64,000 nucleotides of DNA from Streptomyces musisoli (GTDB taxonomy: Bacteria; Actinomycetota; Actinomycetes; Streptomycetales; Streptomycetaceae): positions 472,904 to 536,903 of the forward strand of contig NZ_JAERRH010000005.1 in assembly GCF_016741855.1 (NCBI RefSeq). Reading direction: 5' to 3'. The notes beneath the pieces were generated by a model. That model was not told the DNA's origin. It saw only the letters and a list, made by a program, of their open reading frames with translations, and searched no databases. Made by a program: the position numbers and the translations under genes. Positions within the stretch are counted from its first letter, which is position 1. Every line of letters begins with the position of its first letter. Shown here in pieces: positions 32,631 through 41,468 of this stretch.

Positions 32631-34252
32631 GTCCCGCGCAGCACACCCTGCTGGCCGCCGGCGAGGCGAGCGAGCACCGGACGCTGATCATCACCCTGTT
32701 CGCGGTGTTCGTCGCCGCGACCCTCGTCATCACCGTCTGGGCGGGCCGGCAGACCAAGGACGCCGCCGACTTCTACGCCGGCGGACGGCAGTTCACCGGT
32801 TTCCAGAACGGCCTCGCCGTCTCCGGCGACTACATGTCCGCCGCGTCCTTCCTCGGCATCGCCGGCGCCATCGCCCTCTTCGGCTACGACGGCTTCCTGT
32901 ACTCCATCGGCTTCCTCGTCGCCTGGCTCGTCGCCCTGCTCCTGGTCGCCGAGCCGCTCCGCAACTCCGGCCGCTACACCATGGGCGACGTGCTGGCCTA
33001 CCGGATGCGCCAGCGCCCCGTCCGCACCGCCGCCGGCACCTCCACCATCGTCGTCTCGATCTTCTACCTGCTGGCCCAGATGGCGGGCGCCGGCGTCCTC
33101 GTCTCCCTGCTCCTCGGCATCACCAGCGACGGCGGCAAGATCGGCATCGTCGCCCTGGTCGGCGTGCTGATGATCGTGTACGTCACCATCGGCGGCATGA
33201 AGGGCACCACCTGGGTCCAGATGGTCAAGGCGGTGCTGCTGATCCTCGGTGCCCTGCTGCTGACCTTCCTGGTCCTGCTGAAGTTCGACTTCAACGTCTC
33301 CGACCTGCTCGGCAGCGCCGCCGACAACAGCGGCAAGGGCAGCGCGTTCCTCGAGCCCGGCCTGAAGTACGGCGCCACCGGCACGACCAAACTGGACTTC
33401 ATCTCGCTCGGCATCGCCCTGGTCCTGGGCACCGCCGGCCTGCCGCACATCCTGATCCGGTTCTACACGGTGCCCACCGCCAAGGCCGCCCGCAAATCCG
33501 TGATCTGGGCGATCGGTCTGATCGGCGCCTTCTACCTGATGACCCTCGCCCTCGGCTTCGGCGCCGCCGCGCTGATCAAACCCGAAGAGATCATCGCCTC
33601 CAACAAGGCGGGCAACACGGCCGCGCCGCTGCTGGCCCTGCATCTGGGCGGCGTCGACTCCGACTGGGGAGCCGTCCTGCTCGCCACCATCTCCGCGGTC
33701 GCCTTCGCCACGATCCTCGCGGTGGTCGCCGGCCTCACCCTGGCCTCGTCGTCCTCCTTCGCGCACGACATCTACGCGAACGTCATCAAGAAGGGCCGGG
33801 CCTCCGAGAAGCAGGAACTGGGCGCGGCCCGCTGGGCGACCGTCGGCATCGGCGCCGTCTCGATCGTGCTCGGCGCCCTGGCCCGCGACCTGAACGTGGC
33901 CGGCCTGGTCGCCCTCGCCTTCGCGGTGGCCGCCTCCGCCAACCTGCCGACCATCCTCTACTCCCTGTTCTGGAAGCGGTTCACCACCACGGGCGCCCTG
34001 TGGTCGATCTACGGGGGCCTGGTCACCGCGGTCGGCCTGGTGCTGTTCTCGCCCGTGGTCTCCGGCAAGCCGACCTCGATGTTCCCCGACGTGGACTTCC
34101 ACTGGTTCCCGCTGGAGAACCCCGGCATCATCTCCATCCCCGTGGGATTCCTGCTCGGCGTGGTGGGCACCCTGCTGTCGAAGGAGGTCCCGGACGCGGG
34201 CAAGTACGCGGAACTGGAGGTGCGGTCCCTGACCGGCACCGGAGCACACTGA
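32627..34252 (+). CDS. actP: Cation/acetate symporter ActP (solute:sodium symporter family)
   Basis: A 541-residue carrier with about 13 membrane helices. Family signatures: GGRQFTGFQNGLAVSGDYMS near residues 50-70, the conserved GFGAAALI region and the SSS pattern through FATILAVVAGLTLASSSSFA. It moves acetate or another small monocarboxylate with sodium or protons. The ATG overlaps the DUF485 stop (ATGA). A 13-bp hairpin follows the gene. Confidence 0.94.
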   Translation: MSPAQHTLLAAGEASEHRTLIITLFAVFVAATLVITVWAGRQTKDAADFYAGGRQFTGFQNGLAVSGDYMSAASFLGIAGAIALFGYDGFLYSIGFLVAWLVALLLVAEPLRNSGRYTMGDVLAYRMRQRPVRTAAGTSTIVVSIFYLLAQMAGAGVLVSLLLGITSDGGKIGIVALVGVLMIVYVTIGGMKGTTWVQMVKAVLLILGALLLTFLVLLKFDFNVSDLLGSAADNSGKGSAFLEPGLKYGATGTTKLDFISLGIALVLGTAGLPHILIRFYTVPTAKAARKSVIWAIGLIGAFYLMTLALGFGAAALIKPEEIIASNKAGNTAAPLLALHLGGVDSDWGAVLLATISAVAFATILAVVAGLTLASSSSFAHDIYANVIKKGRASEKQELGAARWATVGIGAVSIVLGALARDLNVAGLVALAFAVAASANLPTILYSLFWKRFTTTGALWSIYGGLVTAVGLVLFSPVVSGKPTSMFPDVDFHWFPLENPGIISIPVGFLLGVVGTLLSKEVPDAGKYAELEVRSLTGTGAH

Positions 34253-34262
34253 GGTTCGTACG

Positions 34263-34308
34263 GACGGCCGCGTCGGCCCGGACTGTACGGTCCTACGACG
34301 CGGCCGTC
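34263..34308 (+). terminator. Hairpin terminator after actP
   Basis: GACGGCCGCGTCG (34263-34275) pairs perfectly with CGACGCGGCCGTC (34296-34308) over a 20-nt loop, 11 bp after the actP stop. Confidence 0.78.
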
Positions 34309-34423
34309 GCGCACCTCGTGGGATCGGGCCGCTGTCGTTGTCGGCGCGGTCACGTAGGCTCGCAGGTGACGAAGGAAGCACACCTGACCGAACATGAGTG
34401 ATCGGGAGAGGGAGGGGGCCCAC

Positions 34424-35413
34424 GTGCTCATCGACACCTACGGCCGAGTGGCCACCGACCTGAGGGTCTCGCTCACCGACCGGTGCAACCTGCGCTGCAC
34501 CTACTGCATGCCCGAGGAGGGCCTGCAGTGGCTGGCCAAGCCCGACCTCCTGACCGACGACGAGATCGTCCGCCTGATCGACATCGCGGTCCGGACGCTC
34601 GGCATCGAGGAGGTCCGCTTCACCGGCGGTGAGCCCCTGCTCCGCCCGGGCCTGGCCGGCATCGTCGAGCGGGTCGCGGCCCTCGCCCCGCGCCCCCAGA
34701 TGTCCCTCACCACCAACGGGATCGGCCTCAAGCGCACCGCGCCGGCCCTGAAGGCGGCGGGACTGGACCGGGTCAACGTCTCCCTGGACACCCTCCGCCC
34801 GGACGTCTTCAAGACCCTCACCCGCCGCGACCGCCACAAGGACGTGCTGGAGGGCCTGACGGCCGCCCGCGAGGCCGGTCTGACCCCCGTCAAGGTCAAC
34901 TCCGTCCTGATGCCGGGCCTGAACGAAGAGGAGGCACCCGACCTGCTGGCCTGGGCGATCGAGCACGACTACGAGCTGCGCTTCATCGAGCAGATGCCCC
35001 TGGACGCCCAGCACGGCTGGAAGCGCGAGGGCATGGTCACCGCCGGCGACATCCTCGCCTCGCTGCGCACCCGTTTCGAGCTCACCGCCGAGGGCGCCGA
35101 CGAGCGCGGCTCGGCGCCGGCGGAGCGCTGGCTGGTCGACGGCGGCCCGCACCGGGTCGGGGTGATCGCCTCGGTCACCCGTCCGTTCTGCGCGGCCTGC
35201 GACCGCACCCGCCTCACCGCCGACGGCCAGATACGCACCTGTCTGTTCGCCACCGAGGAGACCGACCTCCGCGCGGCCCTGCGCTCCGGAGCCCCGGACG
35301 AGGAGATCGCCCGGATCTGGCGGCTGGCGATGTGGGGCAAGAAGGCGGGCGCGGGCCTGGACGACCCGTCGTTCGTGCAGCCGGACCGCCCCATGTCGGC
35401 GATCGGCGGCTAG
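34424..35413 (+). CDS. moaA: GTP 3',8-cyclase MoaA (molybdenum cofactor synthesis)
   Basis: A radical-SAM enzyme converting GTP to 3',8-cyclo-7,8-dihydro-GTP. The 329-residue protein has the SAM-cluster motif CNLRCTYC near residue 20, the GGEPLLRPG motif, and the C-terminal cluster cysteines in FCAACDRTRL and RTCLFA, ending SAIGG with the family's GG tail. The GTG at 34424 has GGAGGGGG 5 nt upstream and is preferred to the ATG at 34394, which lacks a ribosome site at good distance. Cytoplasmic; single moa gene here. Confidence 0.96.
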   Translation: MLIDTYGRVATDLRVSLTDRCNLRCTYCMPEEGLQWLAKPDLLTDDEIVRLIDIAVRTLGIEEVRFTGGEPLLRPGLAGIVERVAALAPRPQMSLTTNGIGLKRTAPALKAAGLDRVNVSLDTLRPDVFKTLTRRDRHKDVLEGLTAAREAGLTPVKVNSVLMPGLNEEEAPDLLAWAIEHDYELRFIEQMPLDAQHGWKREGMVTAGDILASLRTRFELTAEGADERGSAPAERWLVDGGPHRVGVIASVTRPFCAACDRTRLTADGQIRTCLFATEETDLRAALRSGAPDEEIARIWRLAMWGKKAGAGLDDPSFVQPDRPMSAIGG

Positions 35414-35424
35414 GACCTCTCGTC

Positions 35425-35446
35425 CGGATCACACCGGGCTGATCCG
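35425..35446. terminator. Shared hairpin between moaA and the convergent small gene
   Basis: CGGATCA (35425-35431) and TGATCCG (35440-35446) form a 7-bp stem with an 8-nt loop in the 44-bp gap between convergent stops, suited to act on both strands. Confidence 0.6.
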
Positions 35447-35457
35447 AACGAAAGGCC

Positions 35458-35676
35458 CTAGTCCTCTTCGGTCGCCCGCCAGTCCTCGAACTTCACGACG
35501 TCCTTGAGGAACCCGCGCACGCCGAGGAACTGCGACAGATGCTCGCGGTGCTCGTCACAGGCGAGCCAGGTCTTGCGCCGCTCCGGCGTATGGATCTTCG
35601 GGTTGTTCCATGCCAGCACCCACACGGCGTCGGCACGGCAGCCCTTCGCGGAGCAGATCGGGGTCTCGTCACTCAC
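35458..35676 (-). CDS. Small conserved Cys-containing protein
   Basis: A 72-residue soluble protein with a likely metal site: CSAKGC near the N-terminus and CDEHREH centrally. The HTPERRKTWLACDEH segment and DVVKFEDW tail look conserved. Function unknown. The GTG at 35676 was chosen because the upstream frame is Pro/Arg noise; the ribosome site is weak. Confidence 0.82.
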   Translation of the reverse strand: MSDETPICSAKGCRADAVWVLAWNNPKIHTPERRKTWLACDEHREHLSQFLGVRGFLKDVVKFEDWRATEED

Positions 35677-35901
35677 GGCTTCGTCTCGGGTTCGTCTCAC
35701 GGAGGGGCTGAATCGGGCGGAAAACAAGGCGACGCCGGGCAGCCACGGGGGGAGCTGCCCGGCGTCGGTCCGTCGCTCCGACGGGGGATGCGGAGCGCGT
35801 ACGCAGTATGTCACGGGTACCCCACCGCCCGGCACCGGAACAGCAGGATTGATCTGAGGTTTTCTTGAGCTTTCCGCGAGGCTGCGTTCCGCTTACGACG
35901 T

Positions 35902-36306
35902 TCAGACCGGGTCGCTGTGCTCGCCGCGCGCTCCCGCCGCCTCGCTCGCCGACTCGCCCTCCGGCGTGGACCTACGCGCCGAATCCGCCTGCTCGTCGGC
36001 CCGCGGCGGCGTGATCATCGGACGCGTCGGCGCGGTGACGAACGTCGAGGGCAGCGAAGGCGGCCGCTCCCGTCCCGCATTGGCGATCACCACGGCGACA
36101 TAGGGGAGCACCGCTCCGAACACGAGAGCGACGATGGCGACGTACCGCTCGACGTTCCACAGCGAGGCCGCGAGGATCACCGACACGGTACGGATCGACA
36201 TCGAGATCACATACCGTCGTTGCCGCCCCCGGACATCCTCGGCGAGACCGGTCCGGGCACCGGTGATCCGGAACACCTGGCCGCTGCCGCCGTGCTGTTT
36301 CCGCAT
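35902..36306 (-). CDS. DUF3099 membrane protein
   Basis: A 134-residue protein: a basic N-terminal segment with FRITGARTGLAEDVRGRQRR, two membrane helices (about 35-52 and 57-75, the second IVALVFGAVLPYVAVVIA), and a polar Ser/Pro/Glu-rich C-terminus. It matches the actinobacterial DUF3099 pattern. ATG at 36306; an in-frame ATG further upstream is possible. The function is unknown. Confidence 0.8.
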   Translation of the reverse strand: MRKQHGGSGQVFRITGARTGLAEDVRGRQRRYVISMSIRTVSVILAASLWNVERYVAIVALVFGAVLPYVAVVIANAGRERPPSLPSTFVTAPTRPMITPPRADEQADSARRSTPEGESASEAAGARGEHSDPV

Positions 36307-36548
36307 CACATTCCACCATCCGCCCGCATGGGACTCCCCGGCCCGCATCCTCGTCCGCACCCGGCGGGGAACCGGCGAGGACACCTCCACGTTACGCCGC
36401 GCACCCGCCGCCTTCGAGACCGGGTCGCGCTCCGCCCGCGGCGTCGCCTCGGGCCACGCCGCGTACGGGGGAACCCGACATGCGCCGTACGACGGACGGA
36501 ACCACACTGGCCGTAATGCTCACGTCGAGCCGTACGAGGAGGCGAGCC

Positions 36549-36830
36549 ATGGGATGGTTGTGGGCGATCATCGTGGGATTCGTGCTGGGCCTGATCGCCA
36601 AGGCGGTCATTCCGGGCAAGCAGCACAGTCCGCTGTGGCTGACCACCATCTGCGGCATGCTCGGCGCCATCGTGGGCAACGCGGTCGCCCGAGCGGTCGG
36701 TGTGGAGGAGACCCGCGGCATCGACTGGAGCCGCCACATCTTCCAGCTGGTGGCCGCGATCATCATCGTCGCGGCCGTGGACGCCCTGTACATGGCGACG
36801 CTGGGCAAGAAGAAGCAGCAGCGGGCCTGA
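36549..36830 (+). CDS. GlsB/YeaQ/YmgE family membrane protein
   Basis: A 93-residue protein with three hydrophobic segments: GWLWAIIVGFVLGLIAKAVI at the start, ICGMLGAIVGNAVARAVG in the middle and FQLVAAIIIVAAVDALYM near the end, and a Lys-rich tail. The pattern is that of the transglycosylase-associated (GlsB) family. GAGGAGG 6 nt before the ATG fixes the start. Stress-linked in other bacteria; the role here is unknown. Confidence 0.9.
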   Translation: MGWLWAIIVGFVLGLIAKAVIPGKQHSPLWLTTICGMLGAIVGNAVARAVGVEETRGIDWSRHIFQLVAAIIIVAAVDALYMATLGKKKQQRA

Positions 36831-36842
36831 GCTTTACCGCCG

Positions 36843-36936
36843 CCCTCGGGGCAGCGCCCACCCTCGGGGCAGCGCCTCGGAAAGGGGCGCGGGGAACCGT
36901 ACGACCGGTTACGACGAAGCCGCAGCCGCCAGGCTC
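36843..36936. repeat. 18-bp direct repeat followed by a Streptomyces-type interspersed element
   Basis: CCCTCGGGGCAGCGCC occurs at 36843-36858 and 36861-36876. It is followed by GGGGCGCGGGGAACCG and a ...GACGAAGCCGCAGCCGCC tail, a composition I recall from repeated streptomycete intergenic elements. A related copy lies at 60801-60880. It fills the gap between the GlsB gene and tyrS. Confidence 0.55.
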
Positions 36937-36950
36937 ACCCACGCCCCCAC

Positions 36951-36988
36951 GCCGCTCAGGCGCCGGTACCGCTACGCCGCTCAGGCGC
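36951..36988. repeat. Duplicated tyrS stop-codon context
   Basis: Read on the minus strand, GGCGCCTGAGCGGCGT spans the last two codons and stop of tyrS (36988-36973) and recurs downstream at 36964-36949. It is a small copy of the gene's own 3' end. Confidence 0.8.
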
Positions 36989-38249
36989 CCATGACCTCCA
37001 CGGCGGCCAGGTTCTTCTTCCCGCGCCGCAGCACCAGCCACCGCCCGTGCAGCAGATCCTCCCGAGCGGGCACCGCGTCCTCCGCGGTGACCTTCACGTT
37101 GTTCACGTAGGCGCCGCCCTCCTTCACCGTGCGCCGGGCGGCGGACTTGCTGGCCACCAGGCCGACCTCGGCGAACAGGTCGACCACCGCGGCCGGCTCG
37201 GCGACCTGGATGTGCGGCACCTCGGACAGCGCCGCCGCCAGCGTCCGGTCGTCCAGCTCCGCCAGCTCGCCCTGACCGAACAGCGCCTTGGACGCGGCGA
37301 TCACCGCCGCCGTCTGGCCGGCGCCGTGCACCAGCGTCGTCAGCTCCTCGGCGAGCGCCCGCTGCGCCGCACGGGCCTGCGGACGCTCCTCCGTCTGCCG
37401 CTCCAGCTCCTCGATCTCCTCACGGGACCTGAAGCTGAAGATGCGCAGGAACTTGGAGACGTCCCGGTCGTCCGCGTTGACCCAGAACTGGTAGAACGCG
37501 TACGGCGTGGTCATCTCCGGGTCGAGCCACACCGTGCCGGACTCGGTCTTGCCGAACTTGGTGCCGTCCGCCTTGGTGATCAGCGGGGTGCCCAGCGCGT
37601 GCACCACGGCGTCCGGCTCGGTGCGGTGGATCAGGTCCGTGCCCGAGGTGAGGTTGCCCCACTGGTCGCTGCCACCGGTCTGCAGGGTGCAGCCGTGGCG
37701 CCGGTACAGCTCCAGGAAGTCCATGCCCTGGAGGATCTGGTAGCTGAACTCGGTGTAGCTGATGCCCGCGTCGGAGTTCAGCCGCCGGGAGACGGCCTCC
37801 TTCGCGATCATCTTGTTGACCCGGAAGTGCTTGCCGATGTCCCGCAGGAACTCGATGGCCGACAGGCCCTGGGTCCAGTCCAGGTTGTTGACCATCACCG
37901 CGGCGTTCGGCCCGTCGAAGTGGAGCAGCGGCGTGATCTGGGCGCGCAGCCGCTCCACCCAGCCGGCCACGACCTCCGGCGCGTTCAGCGTGCGCTCGGC
38001 CGTGGGCTTCGGGTCGCCGATCAGACCCGTGGCACCGCCGACCAGCGCCAGCGGACGGTTGCCCGCCTCCTGGATGCGGCGCATCGTCAGGATCTGCACG
38101 AGGTTGCCGAGGTGCAGACTGGGCGCGGTCGGGTCGAAGCCGCAATAGAACGTGACGGGGCCGTCCGCGAACGCCTTGCGCAGTGCGTCCTCGTCCGTGG
38201 AGAGGGCGATGAGCCCCCGCCACTTCAGCTCGTCGACGATGTCCGTCAC
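36981..38249 (-). CDS. tyrS: Tyrosyl-tRNA synthetase
   Basis: Class I synthetase charging tRNA-Tyr. The 422-residue TyrRS of the TyrS (not TyrZ) type has FDPTAPSLHLGN (HIGH motif) near residue 40, KFGKTESGT (KMSKS) near residue 234, and an S4-like RNA-binding domain at the C-terminus (VGLVASKSAARRTVKEGGAY). GGVTATGLIGDP-type tyrosine site is complete. ATG at 38249. Essential, single gene. Confidence 0.97.
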   Translation of the reverse strand: MTDIVDELKWRGLIALSTDEDALRKAFADGPVTFYCGFDPTAPSLHLGNLVQILTMRRIQEAGNRPLALVGGATGLIGDPKPTAERTLNAPEVVAGWVERLRAQITPLLHFDGPNAAVMVNNLDWTQGLSAIEFLRDIGKHFRVNKMIAKEAVSRRLNSDAGISYTEFSYQILQGMDFLELYRRHGCTLQTGGSDQWGNLTSGTDLIHRTEPDAVVHALGTPLITKADGTKFGKTESGTVWLDPEMTTPYAFYQFWVNADDRDVSKFLRIFSFRSREEIEELERQTEERPQARAAQRALAEELTTLVHGAGQTAAVIAASKALFGQGELAELDDRTLAAALSEVPHIQVAEPAAVVDLFAEVGLVASKSAARRTVKEGGAYVNNVKVTAEDAVPAREDLLHGRWLVLRRGKKNLAAVEVMGA

Positions 38250-38305
38250 GGTTCTCGTGTCTCCTTGATGATCTTCGGGCGGTCGGATGACAGCCGACTA
38301 CGAGG

Positions 38306-39709
38306 TTATACGCCCTGACTGACAGAGCTCATATTGAAATCCGGGATACGCAGCGCCGGCATCGCGGCCCGGGTGAACCAGTCGCTCCACTCGCGCGGCA
38401 GCGTCTTCTCCGTGCGCCCGGCCTCCGTGGCCCGGCCGAGCAGGTCCACCGGCGACTCGTTGAACCGGAAGTTGTTCACCTGTCCGGTCACCTCGCCGTT
38501 CTCGACGAGGTAGACGCCGTCCCGGGTCAGGCCCGTCAGCAGCAGCGTCGCCGGGTCGACCTCGCGGATGTACCACAGGCAGGTCAGCAGCAGCCCCCGC
38601 TCGGTGTCCGCGACCATCTCCTCCAGGGAGCGGTCGTCGCCGCCGTCCAGGATGAGGTTCCCGAGCGCGGGGGCGACCGGCAGGCCGGTCAGGGCCGCGC
38701 TGTGCCGGGTGGTGGTCAGGTGCTTCAGCACACCCTCGCGGATCCACTCGGTGGCGGGCGCCGGCAGCCCGTTGTCGAACACGGACTGGTCGCCGCCGGA
38801 GGAGTGGGCGACCACGAACGGCGGGCACTCGAGACCCGGCTCGTCCGGGTCGCTGCGCAGGGTCAGCGGCAGCTCGGAGAGCTTGTCGCCGACGCGGGTG
38901 CCACCGCCCGGCCTGGAGAACACGGTCCGTCCCTCGACCGCGTCCCGGCCCGACCCCGACCACAGCTGGTAGATCAGCAGGTCCGCCACGGCGGTGGGCG
39001 GCAGCAGCGTCTCGTACCTGCCCGCGGGCAGCTCCACGCGCCGCTCCGCCCAGCCGAGCCGGACGGCCAGCTCGGCGTCCAGCGCGCCAGGGTCGACGTC
39101 CTTGAAGTCCCGGGTGGACCGGCCGGCCCACGCCGAGCGCGTACGGTCGGGCGACTTGGCGTTCAGCTCCAGCGTGCCGGTCGGCTGGTCGTGCCGCAGG
39201 CGCAGCCCGGTGGACGTCCCCACGTACGTCGACACCATCTCGTGGTTGGCGAACCCGTACAGTTCCCGGCCGCCGGCACGCGCGCGTGCGAAGGCCTCGC
39301 CGAGCGCCGGGGCGAAGTCGGCGAACACGGCGGAGGAGGTCTCGGCGGGCGCGTCCGTGAAGTCCGGGGCCTGCGGCACCCCCTCGACCAGCGGCTGCGC
39401 GTCCTCGGCGGGCCCGGCACCGCGCGCGGCGGCCTCGGCGGCCCGCACCAGCGGCTCGAGTTCGTCCGCGGTGACCGCGGACCGCGACACGACGCCGGAG
39501 GCGGTGCCCTCCTTGCCGTCCACGGTCGCGATCACGGTGAGGGTCCGGCCCCGGGTCACACCGTTGGTGGTGAGCGCGTTGCCCGCCCAGCGCAGGTTGG
39601 CGGTGGAGTGCTCGTCGGCGATGACGACGCAGCCGTCGGCGCGGGACAGCGCCAGGGCCCGCTCGACGATCTCGTGCGGCTTGTTCGCCTTGTCGGTGGG
39701 CGCGCTCAT
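38306..39709 (-). CDS. TldD/PmbA family protein, TldE (PmbA)-like subunit
   Basis: A 467-residue subunit of the TldD/TldE metalloprotease. It has the family fold, including ELYGFANHEMVSTYVGTSTG and TLLLTGLTRDGVYLVENGEVTGQVNNFRFN, but no HExxxH motif, as expected for the TldE partner. The ATG at 39709 overlaps the stop of the partner gene by 4 bp. In other bacteria the pair trims microcin or peptide precursors. Confidence 0.92.
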   Translation of the reverse strand: MSAPTDKANKPHEIVERALALSRADGCVVIADEHSTANLRWAGNALTTNGVTRGRTLTVIATVDGKEGTASGVVSRSAVTADELEPLVRAAEAAARGAGPAEDAQPLVEGVPQAPDFTDAPAETSSAVFADFAPALGEAFARARAGGRELYGFANHEMVSTYVGTSTGLRLRHDQPTGTLELNAKSPDRTRSAWAGRSTRDFKDVDPGALDAELAVRLGWAERRVELPAGRYETLLPPTAVADLLIYQLWSGSGRDAVEGRTVFSRPGGGTRVGDKLSELPLTLRSDPDEPGLECPPFVVAHSSGGDQSVFDNGLPAPATEWIREGVLKHLTTTRHSAALTGLPVAPALGNLILDGGDDRSLEEMVADTERGLLLTCLWYIREVDPATLLLTGLTRDGVYLVENGEVTGQVNNFRFNESPVDLLGRATEAGRTEKTLPREWSDWFTRAAMPALRIPDFNMSSVSQGV

Positions 39710-41229
39710 CGGCCGGCCTCCTGCGTGGTGTTCAGAATGTTGACGCCCTTGAAGAGGGCGGAGGGGCACCCGTGCGACACCGCGGCCACCTGGCCGGGCT
39801 GGGCCTTGCCGCAGTTGAAGGCGCCGCCGAGGACATAGGTCCCCGGACCGCCGACGGCGGCCATGGAGCCCCAGAAGTCGGTGGTCGTGGCCTGGTAGGC
39901 GACGTCCTTGAGCTGGCCGGTGATCCGCCCGTTCTCGATCTTGAAGAAGCGCTGACCGGTGAACTGGAAGTTGTACCGCTGCATGTCGATCGACCAGGAC
40001 CGGTCGCCGACGACGTAGATGCCCCGGTCGACCCCGCCGATCAGGTCCTCGGTGGACAGCCCGGCCGGATCCGGCCGGAGGGACACGTTGGCCATGCGCT
40101 GCACCGGCACATGGGCGGGGGAGTCGGCGTACGCGCAGCCGTTGGACCGGTCGAACCCGGTCAGCCGCGCGATGCGCCGGTCCAGCTGGTAGCCGACCAG
40201 CGTGCCGTCCTTCACCAGGTCCCAGGACTGCGCCTCGACGCCCTCGTCGTCGTAGCCGATGGTCGCGAGCCCGTGCTCGGCGGTGCGGTCACCGGTGACG
40301 TTCATCAGCTCGGAGCCGTACTTCAGCTTGCCGAGCTGGTCGAAGGTGGCGAAGGAGGTGCCGGCGTAGGCGGCCTCGTAGCCGAGTGCGCGGTCCAGCT
40401 CGGTGGCGTGGCCGATGGACTCGTGGATGGTCAGCCACAGGTTGGACGGGTCGACCACCAGGTCGTACAGGCCCGGTTCCACGCTCGGTGCGCGCATCTT
40501 CTCGGCGAGCAGCTCCGGGATCCGCTCCAGCTCGGTGTCCCAGTCCCAGCCGGTGCCCGTCAGGTACTCCCAGCCGCGTCCCGCCGGCGGCGCGATGGTG
40601 CGCATGGAGTCGAACTCGCCGCTCGACTCGTCGACCGCCACGGCCGTCAGCTGCGGATGCAGCCGCACCCGCTGCTGGGTGGTCACGGTCCCGGCGGTGT
40701 CCGCGTAGAACTTGTTCTCGTGCACGGTGAGCAGCGAGGCGTCGACGTGGCTGACGCCGTTCGCGGCCAGCAGCCGCGCGCTCCACTCCGTGAGCAGCGC
40801 GGCCTTCTCGTCGTCGGGCACCGAGAACGGGTCGATCTCGTACGAGGAGATCCACGTTCTGTCGGCGTGCACCGGCTCGTCGGCCAGCTCCACCCTCTCG
40901 TCCGACCCGGCCGCCCGGATCACCTGCGCGGACAGCTTGGCCATGGCCACCGCCTGCGAGGCGACGCGGGCCGCGGCGTCCATGGTCAGGTCCACTCCCG
41001 AGGCGAAGCCCCACGTACCGCCGTGCACGACCCGGACCGCGTACCCGAGGTCGGTGGTGTCCGAGGATCCGGCGGGCCTGGCGTCCCGGAGACGCCAGGA
41101 CGCGCTGCGCACCCGCTCGAACCGGAAGTCCGCGTGCTCGGCCCCCAGCGCACGCGCGCGAGCGAGCGCGGCGTCGGCGAGGGCCCGTAGCGGAAGCGCA
41201 GTGAAGGCTTCGTCGATGGAATGAGGCAC
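39706..41229 (-). CDS. tldD: TldD family metalloprotease
   Basis: A 507-residue catalytic subunit. The zinc motif is HESIGHATELD (HExxxH) near residue 268; further family blocks are YAVRVVHGGTWGFASG, GGVDRGIYVVGDRSWSIDMQ and NFQFTGQRFFKIENGRITGQ. It is the first of the two-gene operon. Cytoplasmic; substrates here are unknown, and no peptide-precursor gene is visible nearby. Confidence 0.94.
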   Translation of the reverse strand: MPHSIDEAFTALPLRALADAALARARALGAEHADFRFERVRSASWRLRDARPAGSSDTTDLGYAVRVVHGGTWGFASGVDLTMDAAARVASQAVAMAKLSAQVIRAAGSDERVELADEPVHADRTWISSYEIDPFSVPDDEKAALLTEWSARLLAANGVSHVDASLLTVHENKFYADTAGTVTTQQRVRLHPQLTAVAVDESSGEFDSMRTIAPPAGRGWEYLTGTGWDWDTELERIPELLAEKMRAPSVEPGLYDLVVDPSNLWLTIHESIGHATELDRALGYEAAYAGTSFATFDQLGKLKYGSELMNVTGDRTAEHGLATIGYDDEGVEAQSWDLVKDGTLVGYQLDRRIARLTGFDRSNGCAYADSPAHVPVQRMANVSLRPDPAGLSTEDLIGGVDRGIYVVGDRSWSIDMQRYNFQFTGQRFFKIENGRITGQLKDVAYQATTTDFWGSMAAVGGPGTYVLGGAFNCGKAQPGQVAAVSHGCPSALFKGVNILNTTQEAGR

Positions 41230-41331
41230 GGAGGTCTCCCTGCTGTCGTGTCCTGTCGGGTCCGATCATGTCGCGGGAGCGGGCCGGCGGACCACAGGTT
41301 TGGGTACCGGACGGACTCATTCTGTAGGGAT

Positions 41332-41361
41332 CCGACAGTGACACCCCCGCGCCACTGTCGG
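41332..41361. promoter_or_regulatory. 9-bp inverted repeat upstream of fabG
   Basis: CCGACAGTG (41332-41340) and CACTGTCGG (41353-41361) flank 12 nt. It lies between the divergent tldD and fabG genes, just upstream of a candidate fabG promoter: TTGTCC at 41369-41374 and CGATAG at 41391-41396, 16 bp apart. It is a possible activator or repressor site. Confidence 0.5.
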
Positions 41362-41468
41362 TGCCCGCTTGTCCGTGGGCATGGCGCTACCGATAGGTTT
41401 TCGATGAAGCCGCCTGTCATCCAGGTGTTCGGGCGGATGTGTCAGACCGCTATCGAAAGGGTGATCCG

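Noticed and set aside
32453..35152. 899-residue minus-strand frame across the ActP and moaA genes
   Set aside because: Repetitive Gly/Asp/Gln/His-rich product with no domain; opposite two clear conserved genes.
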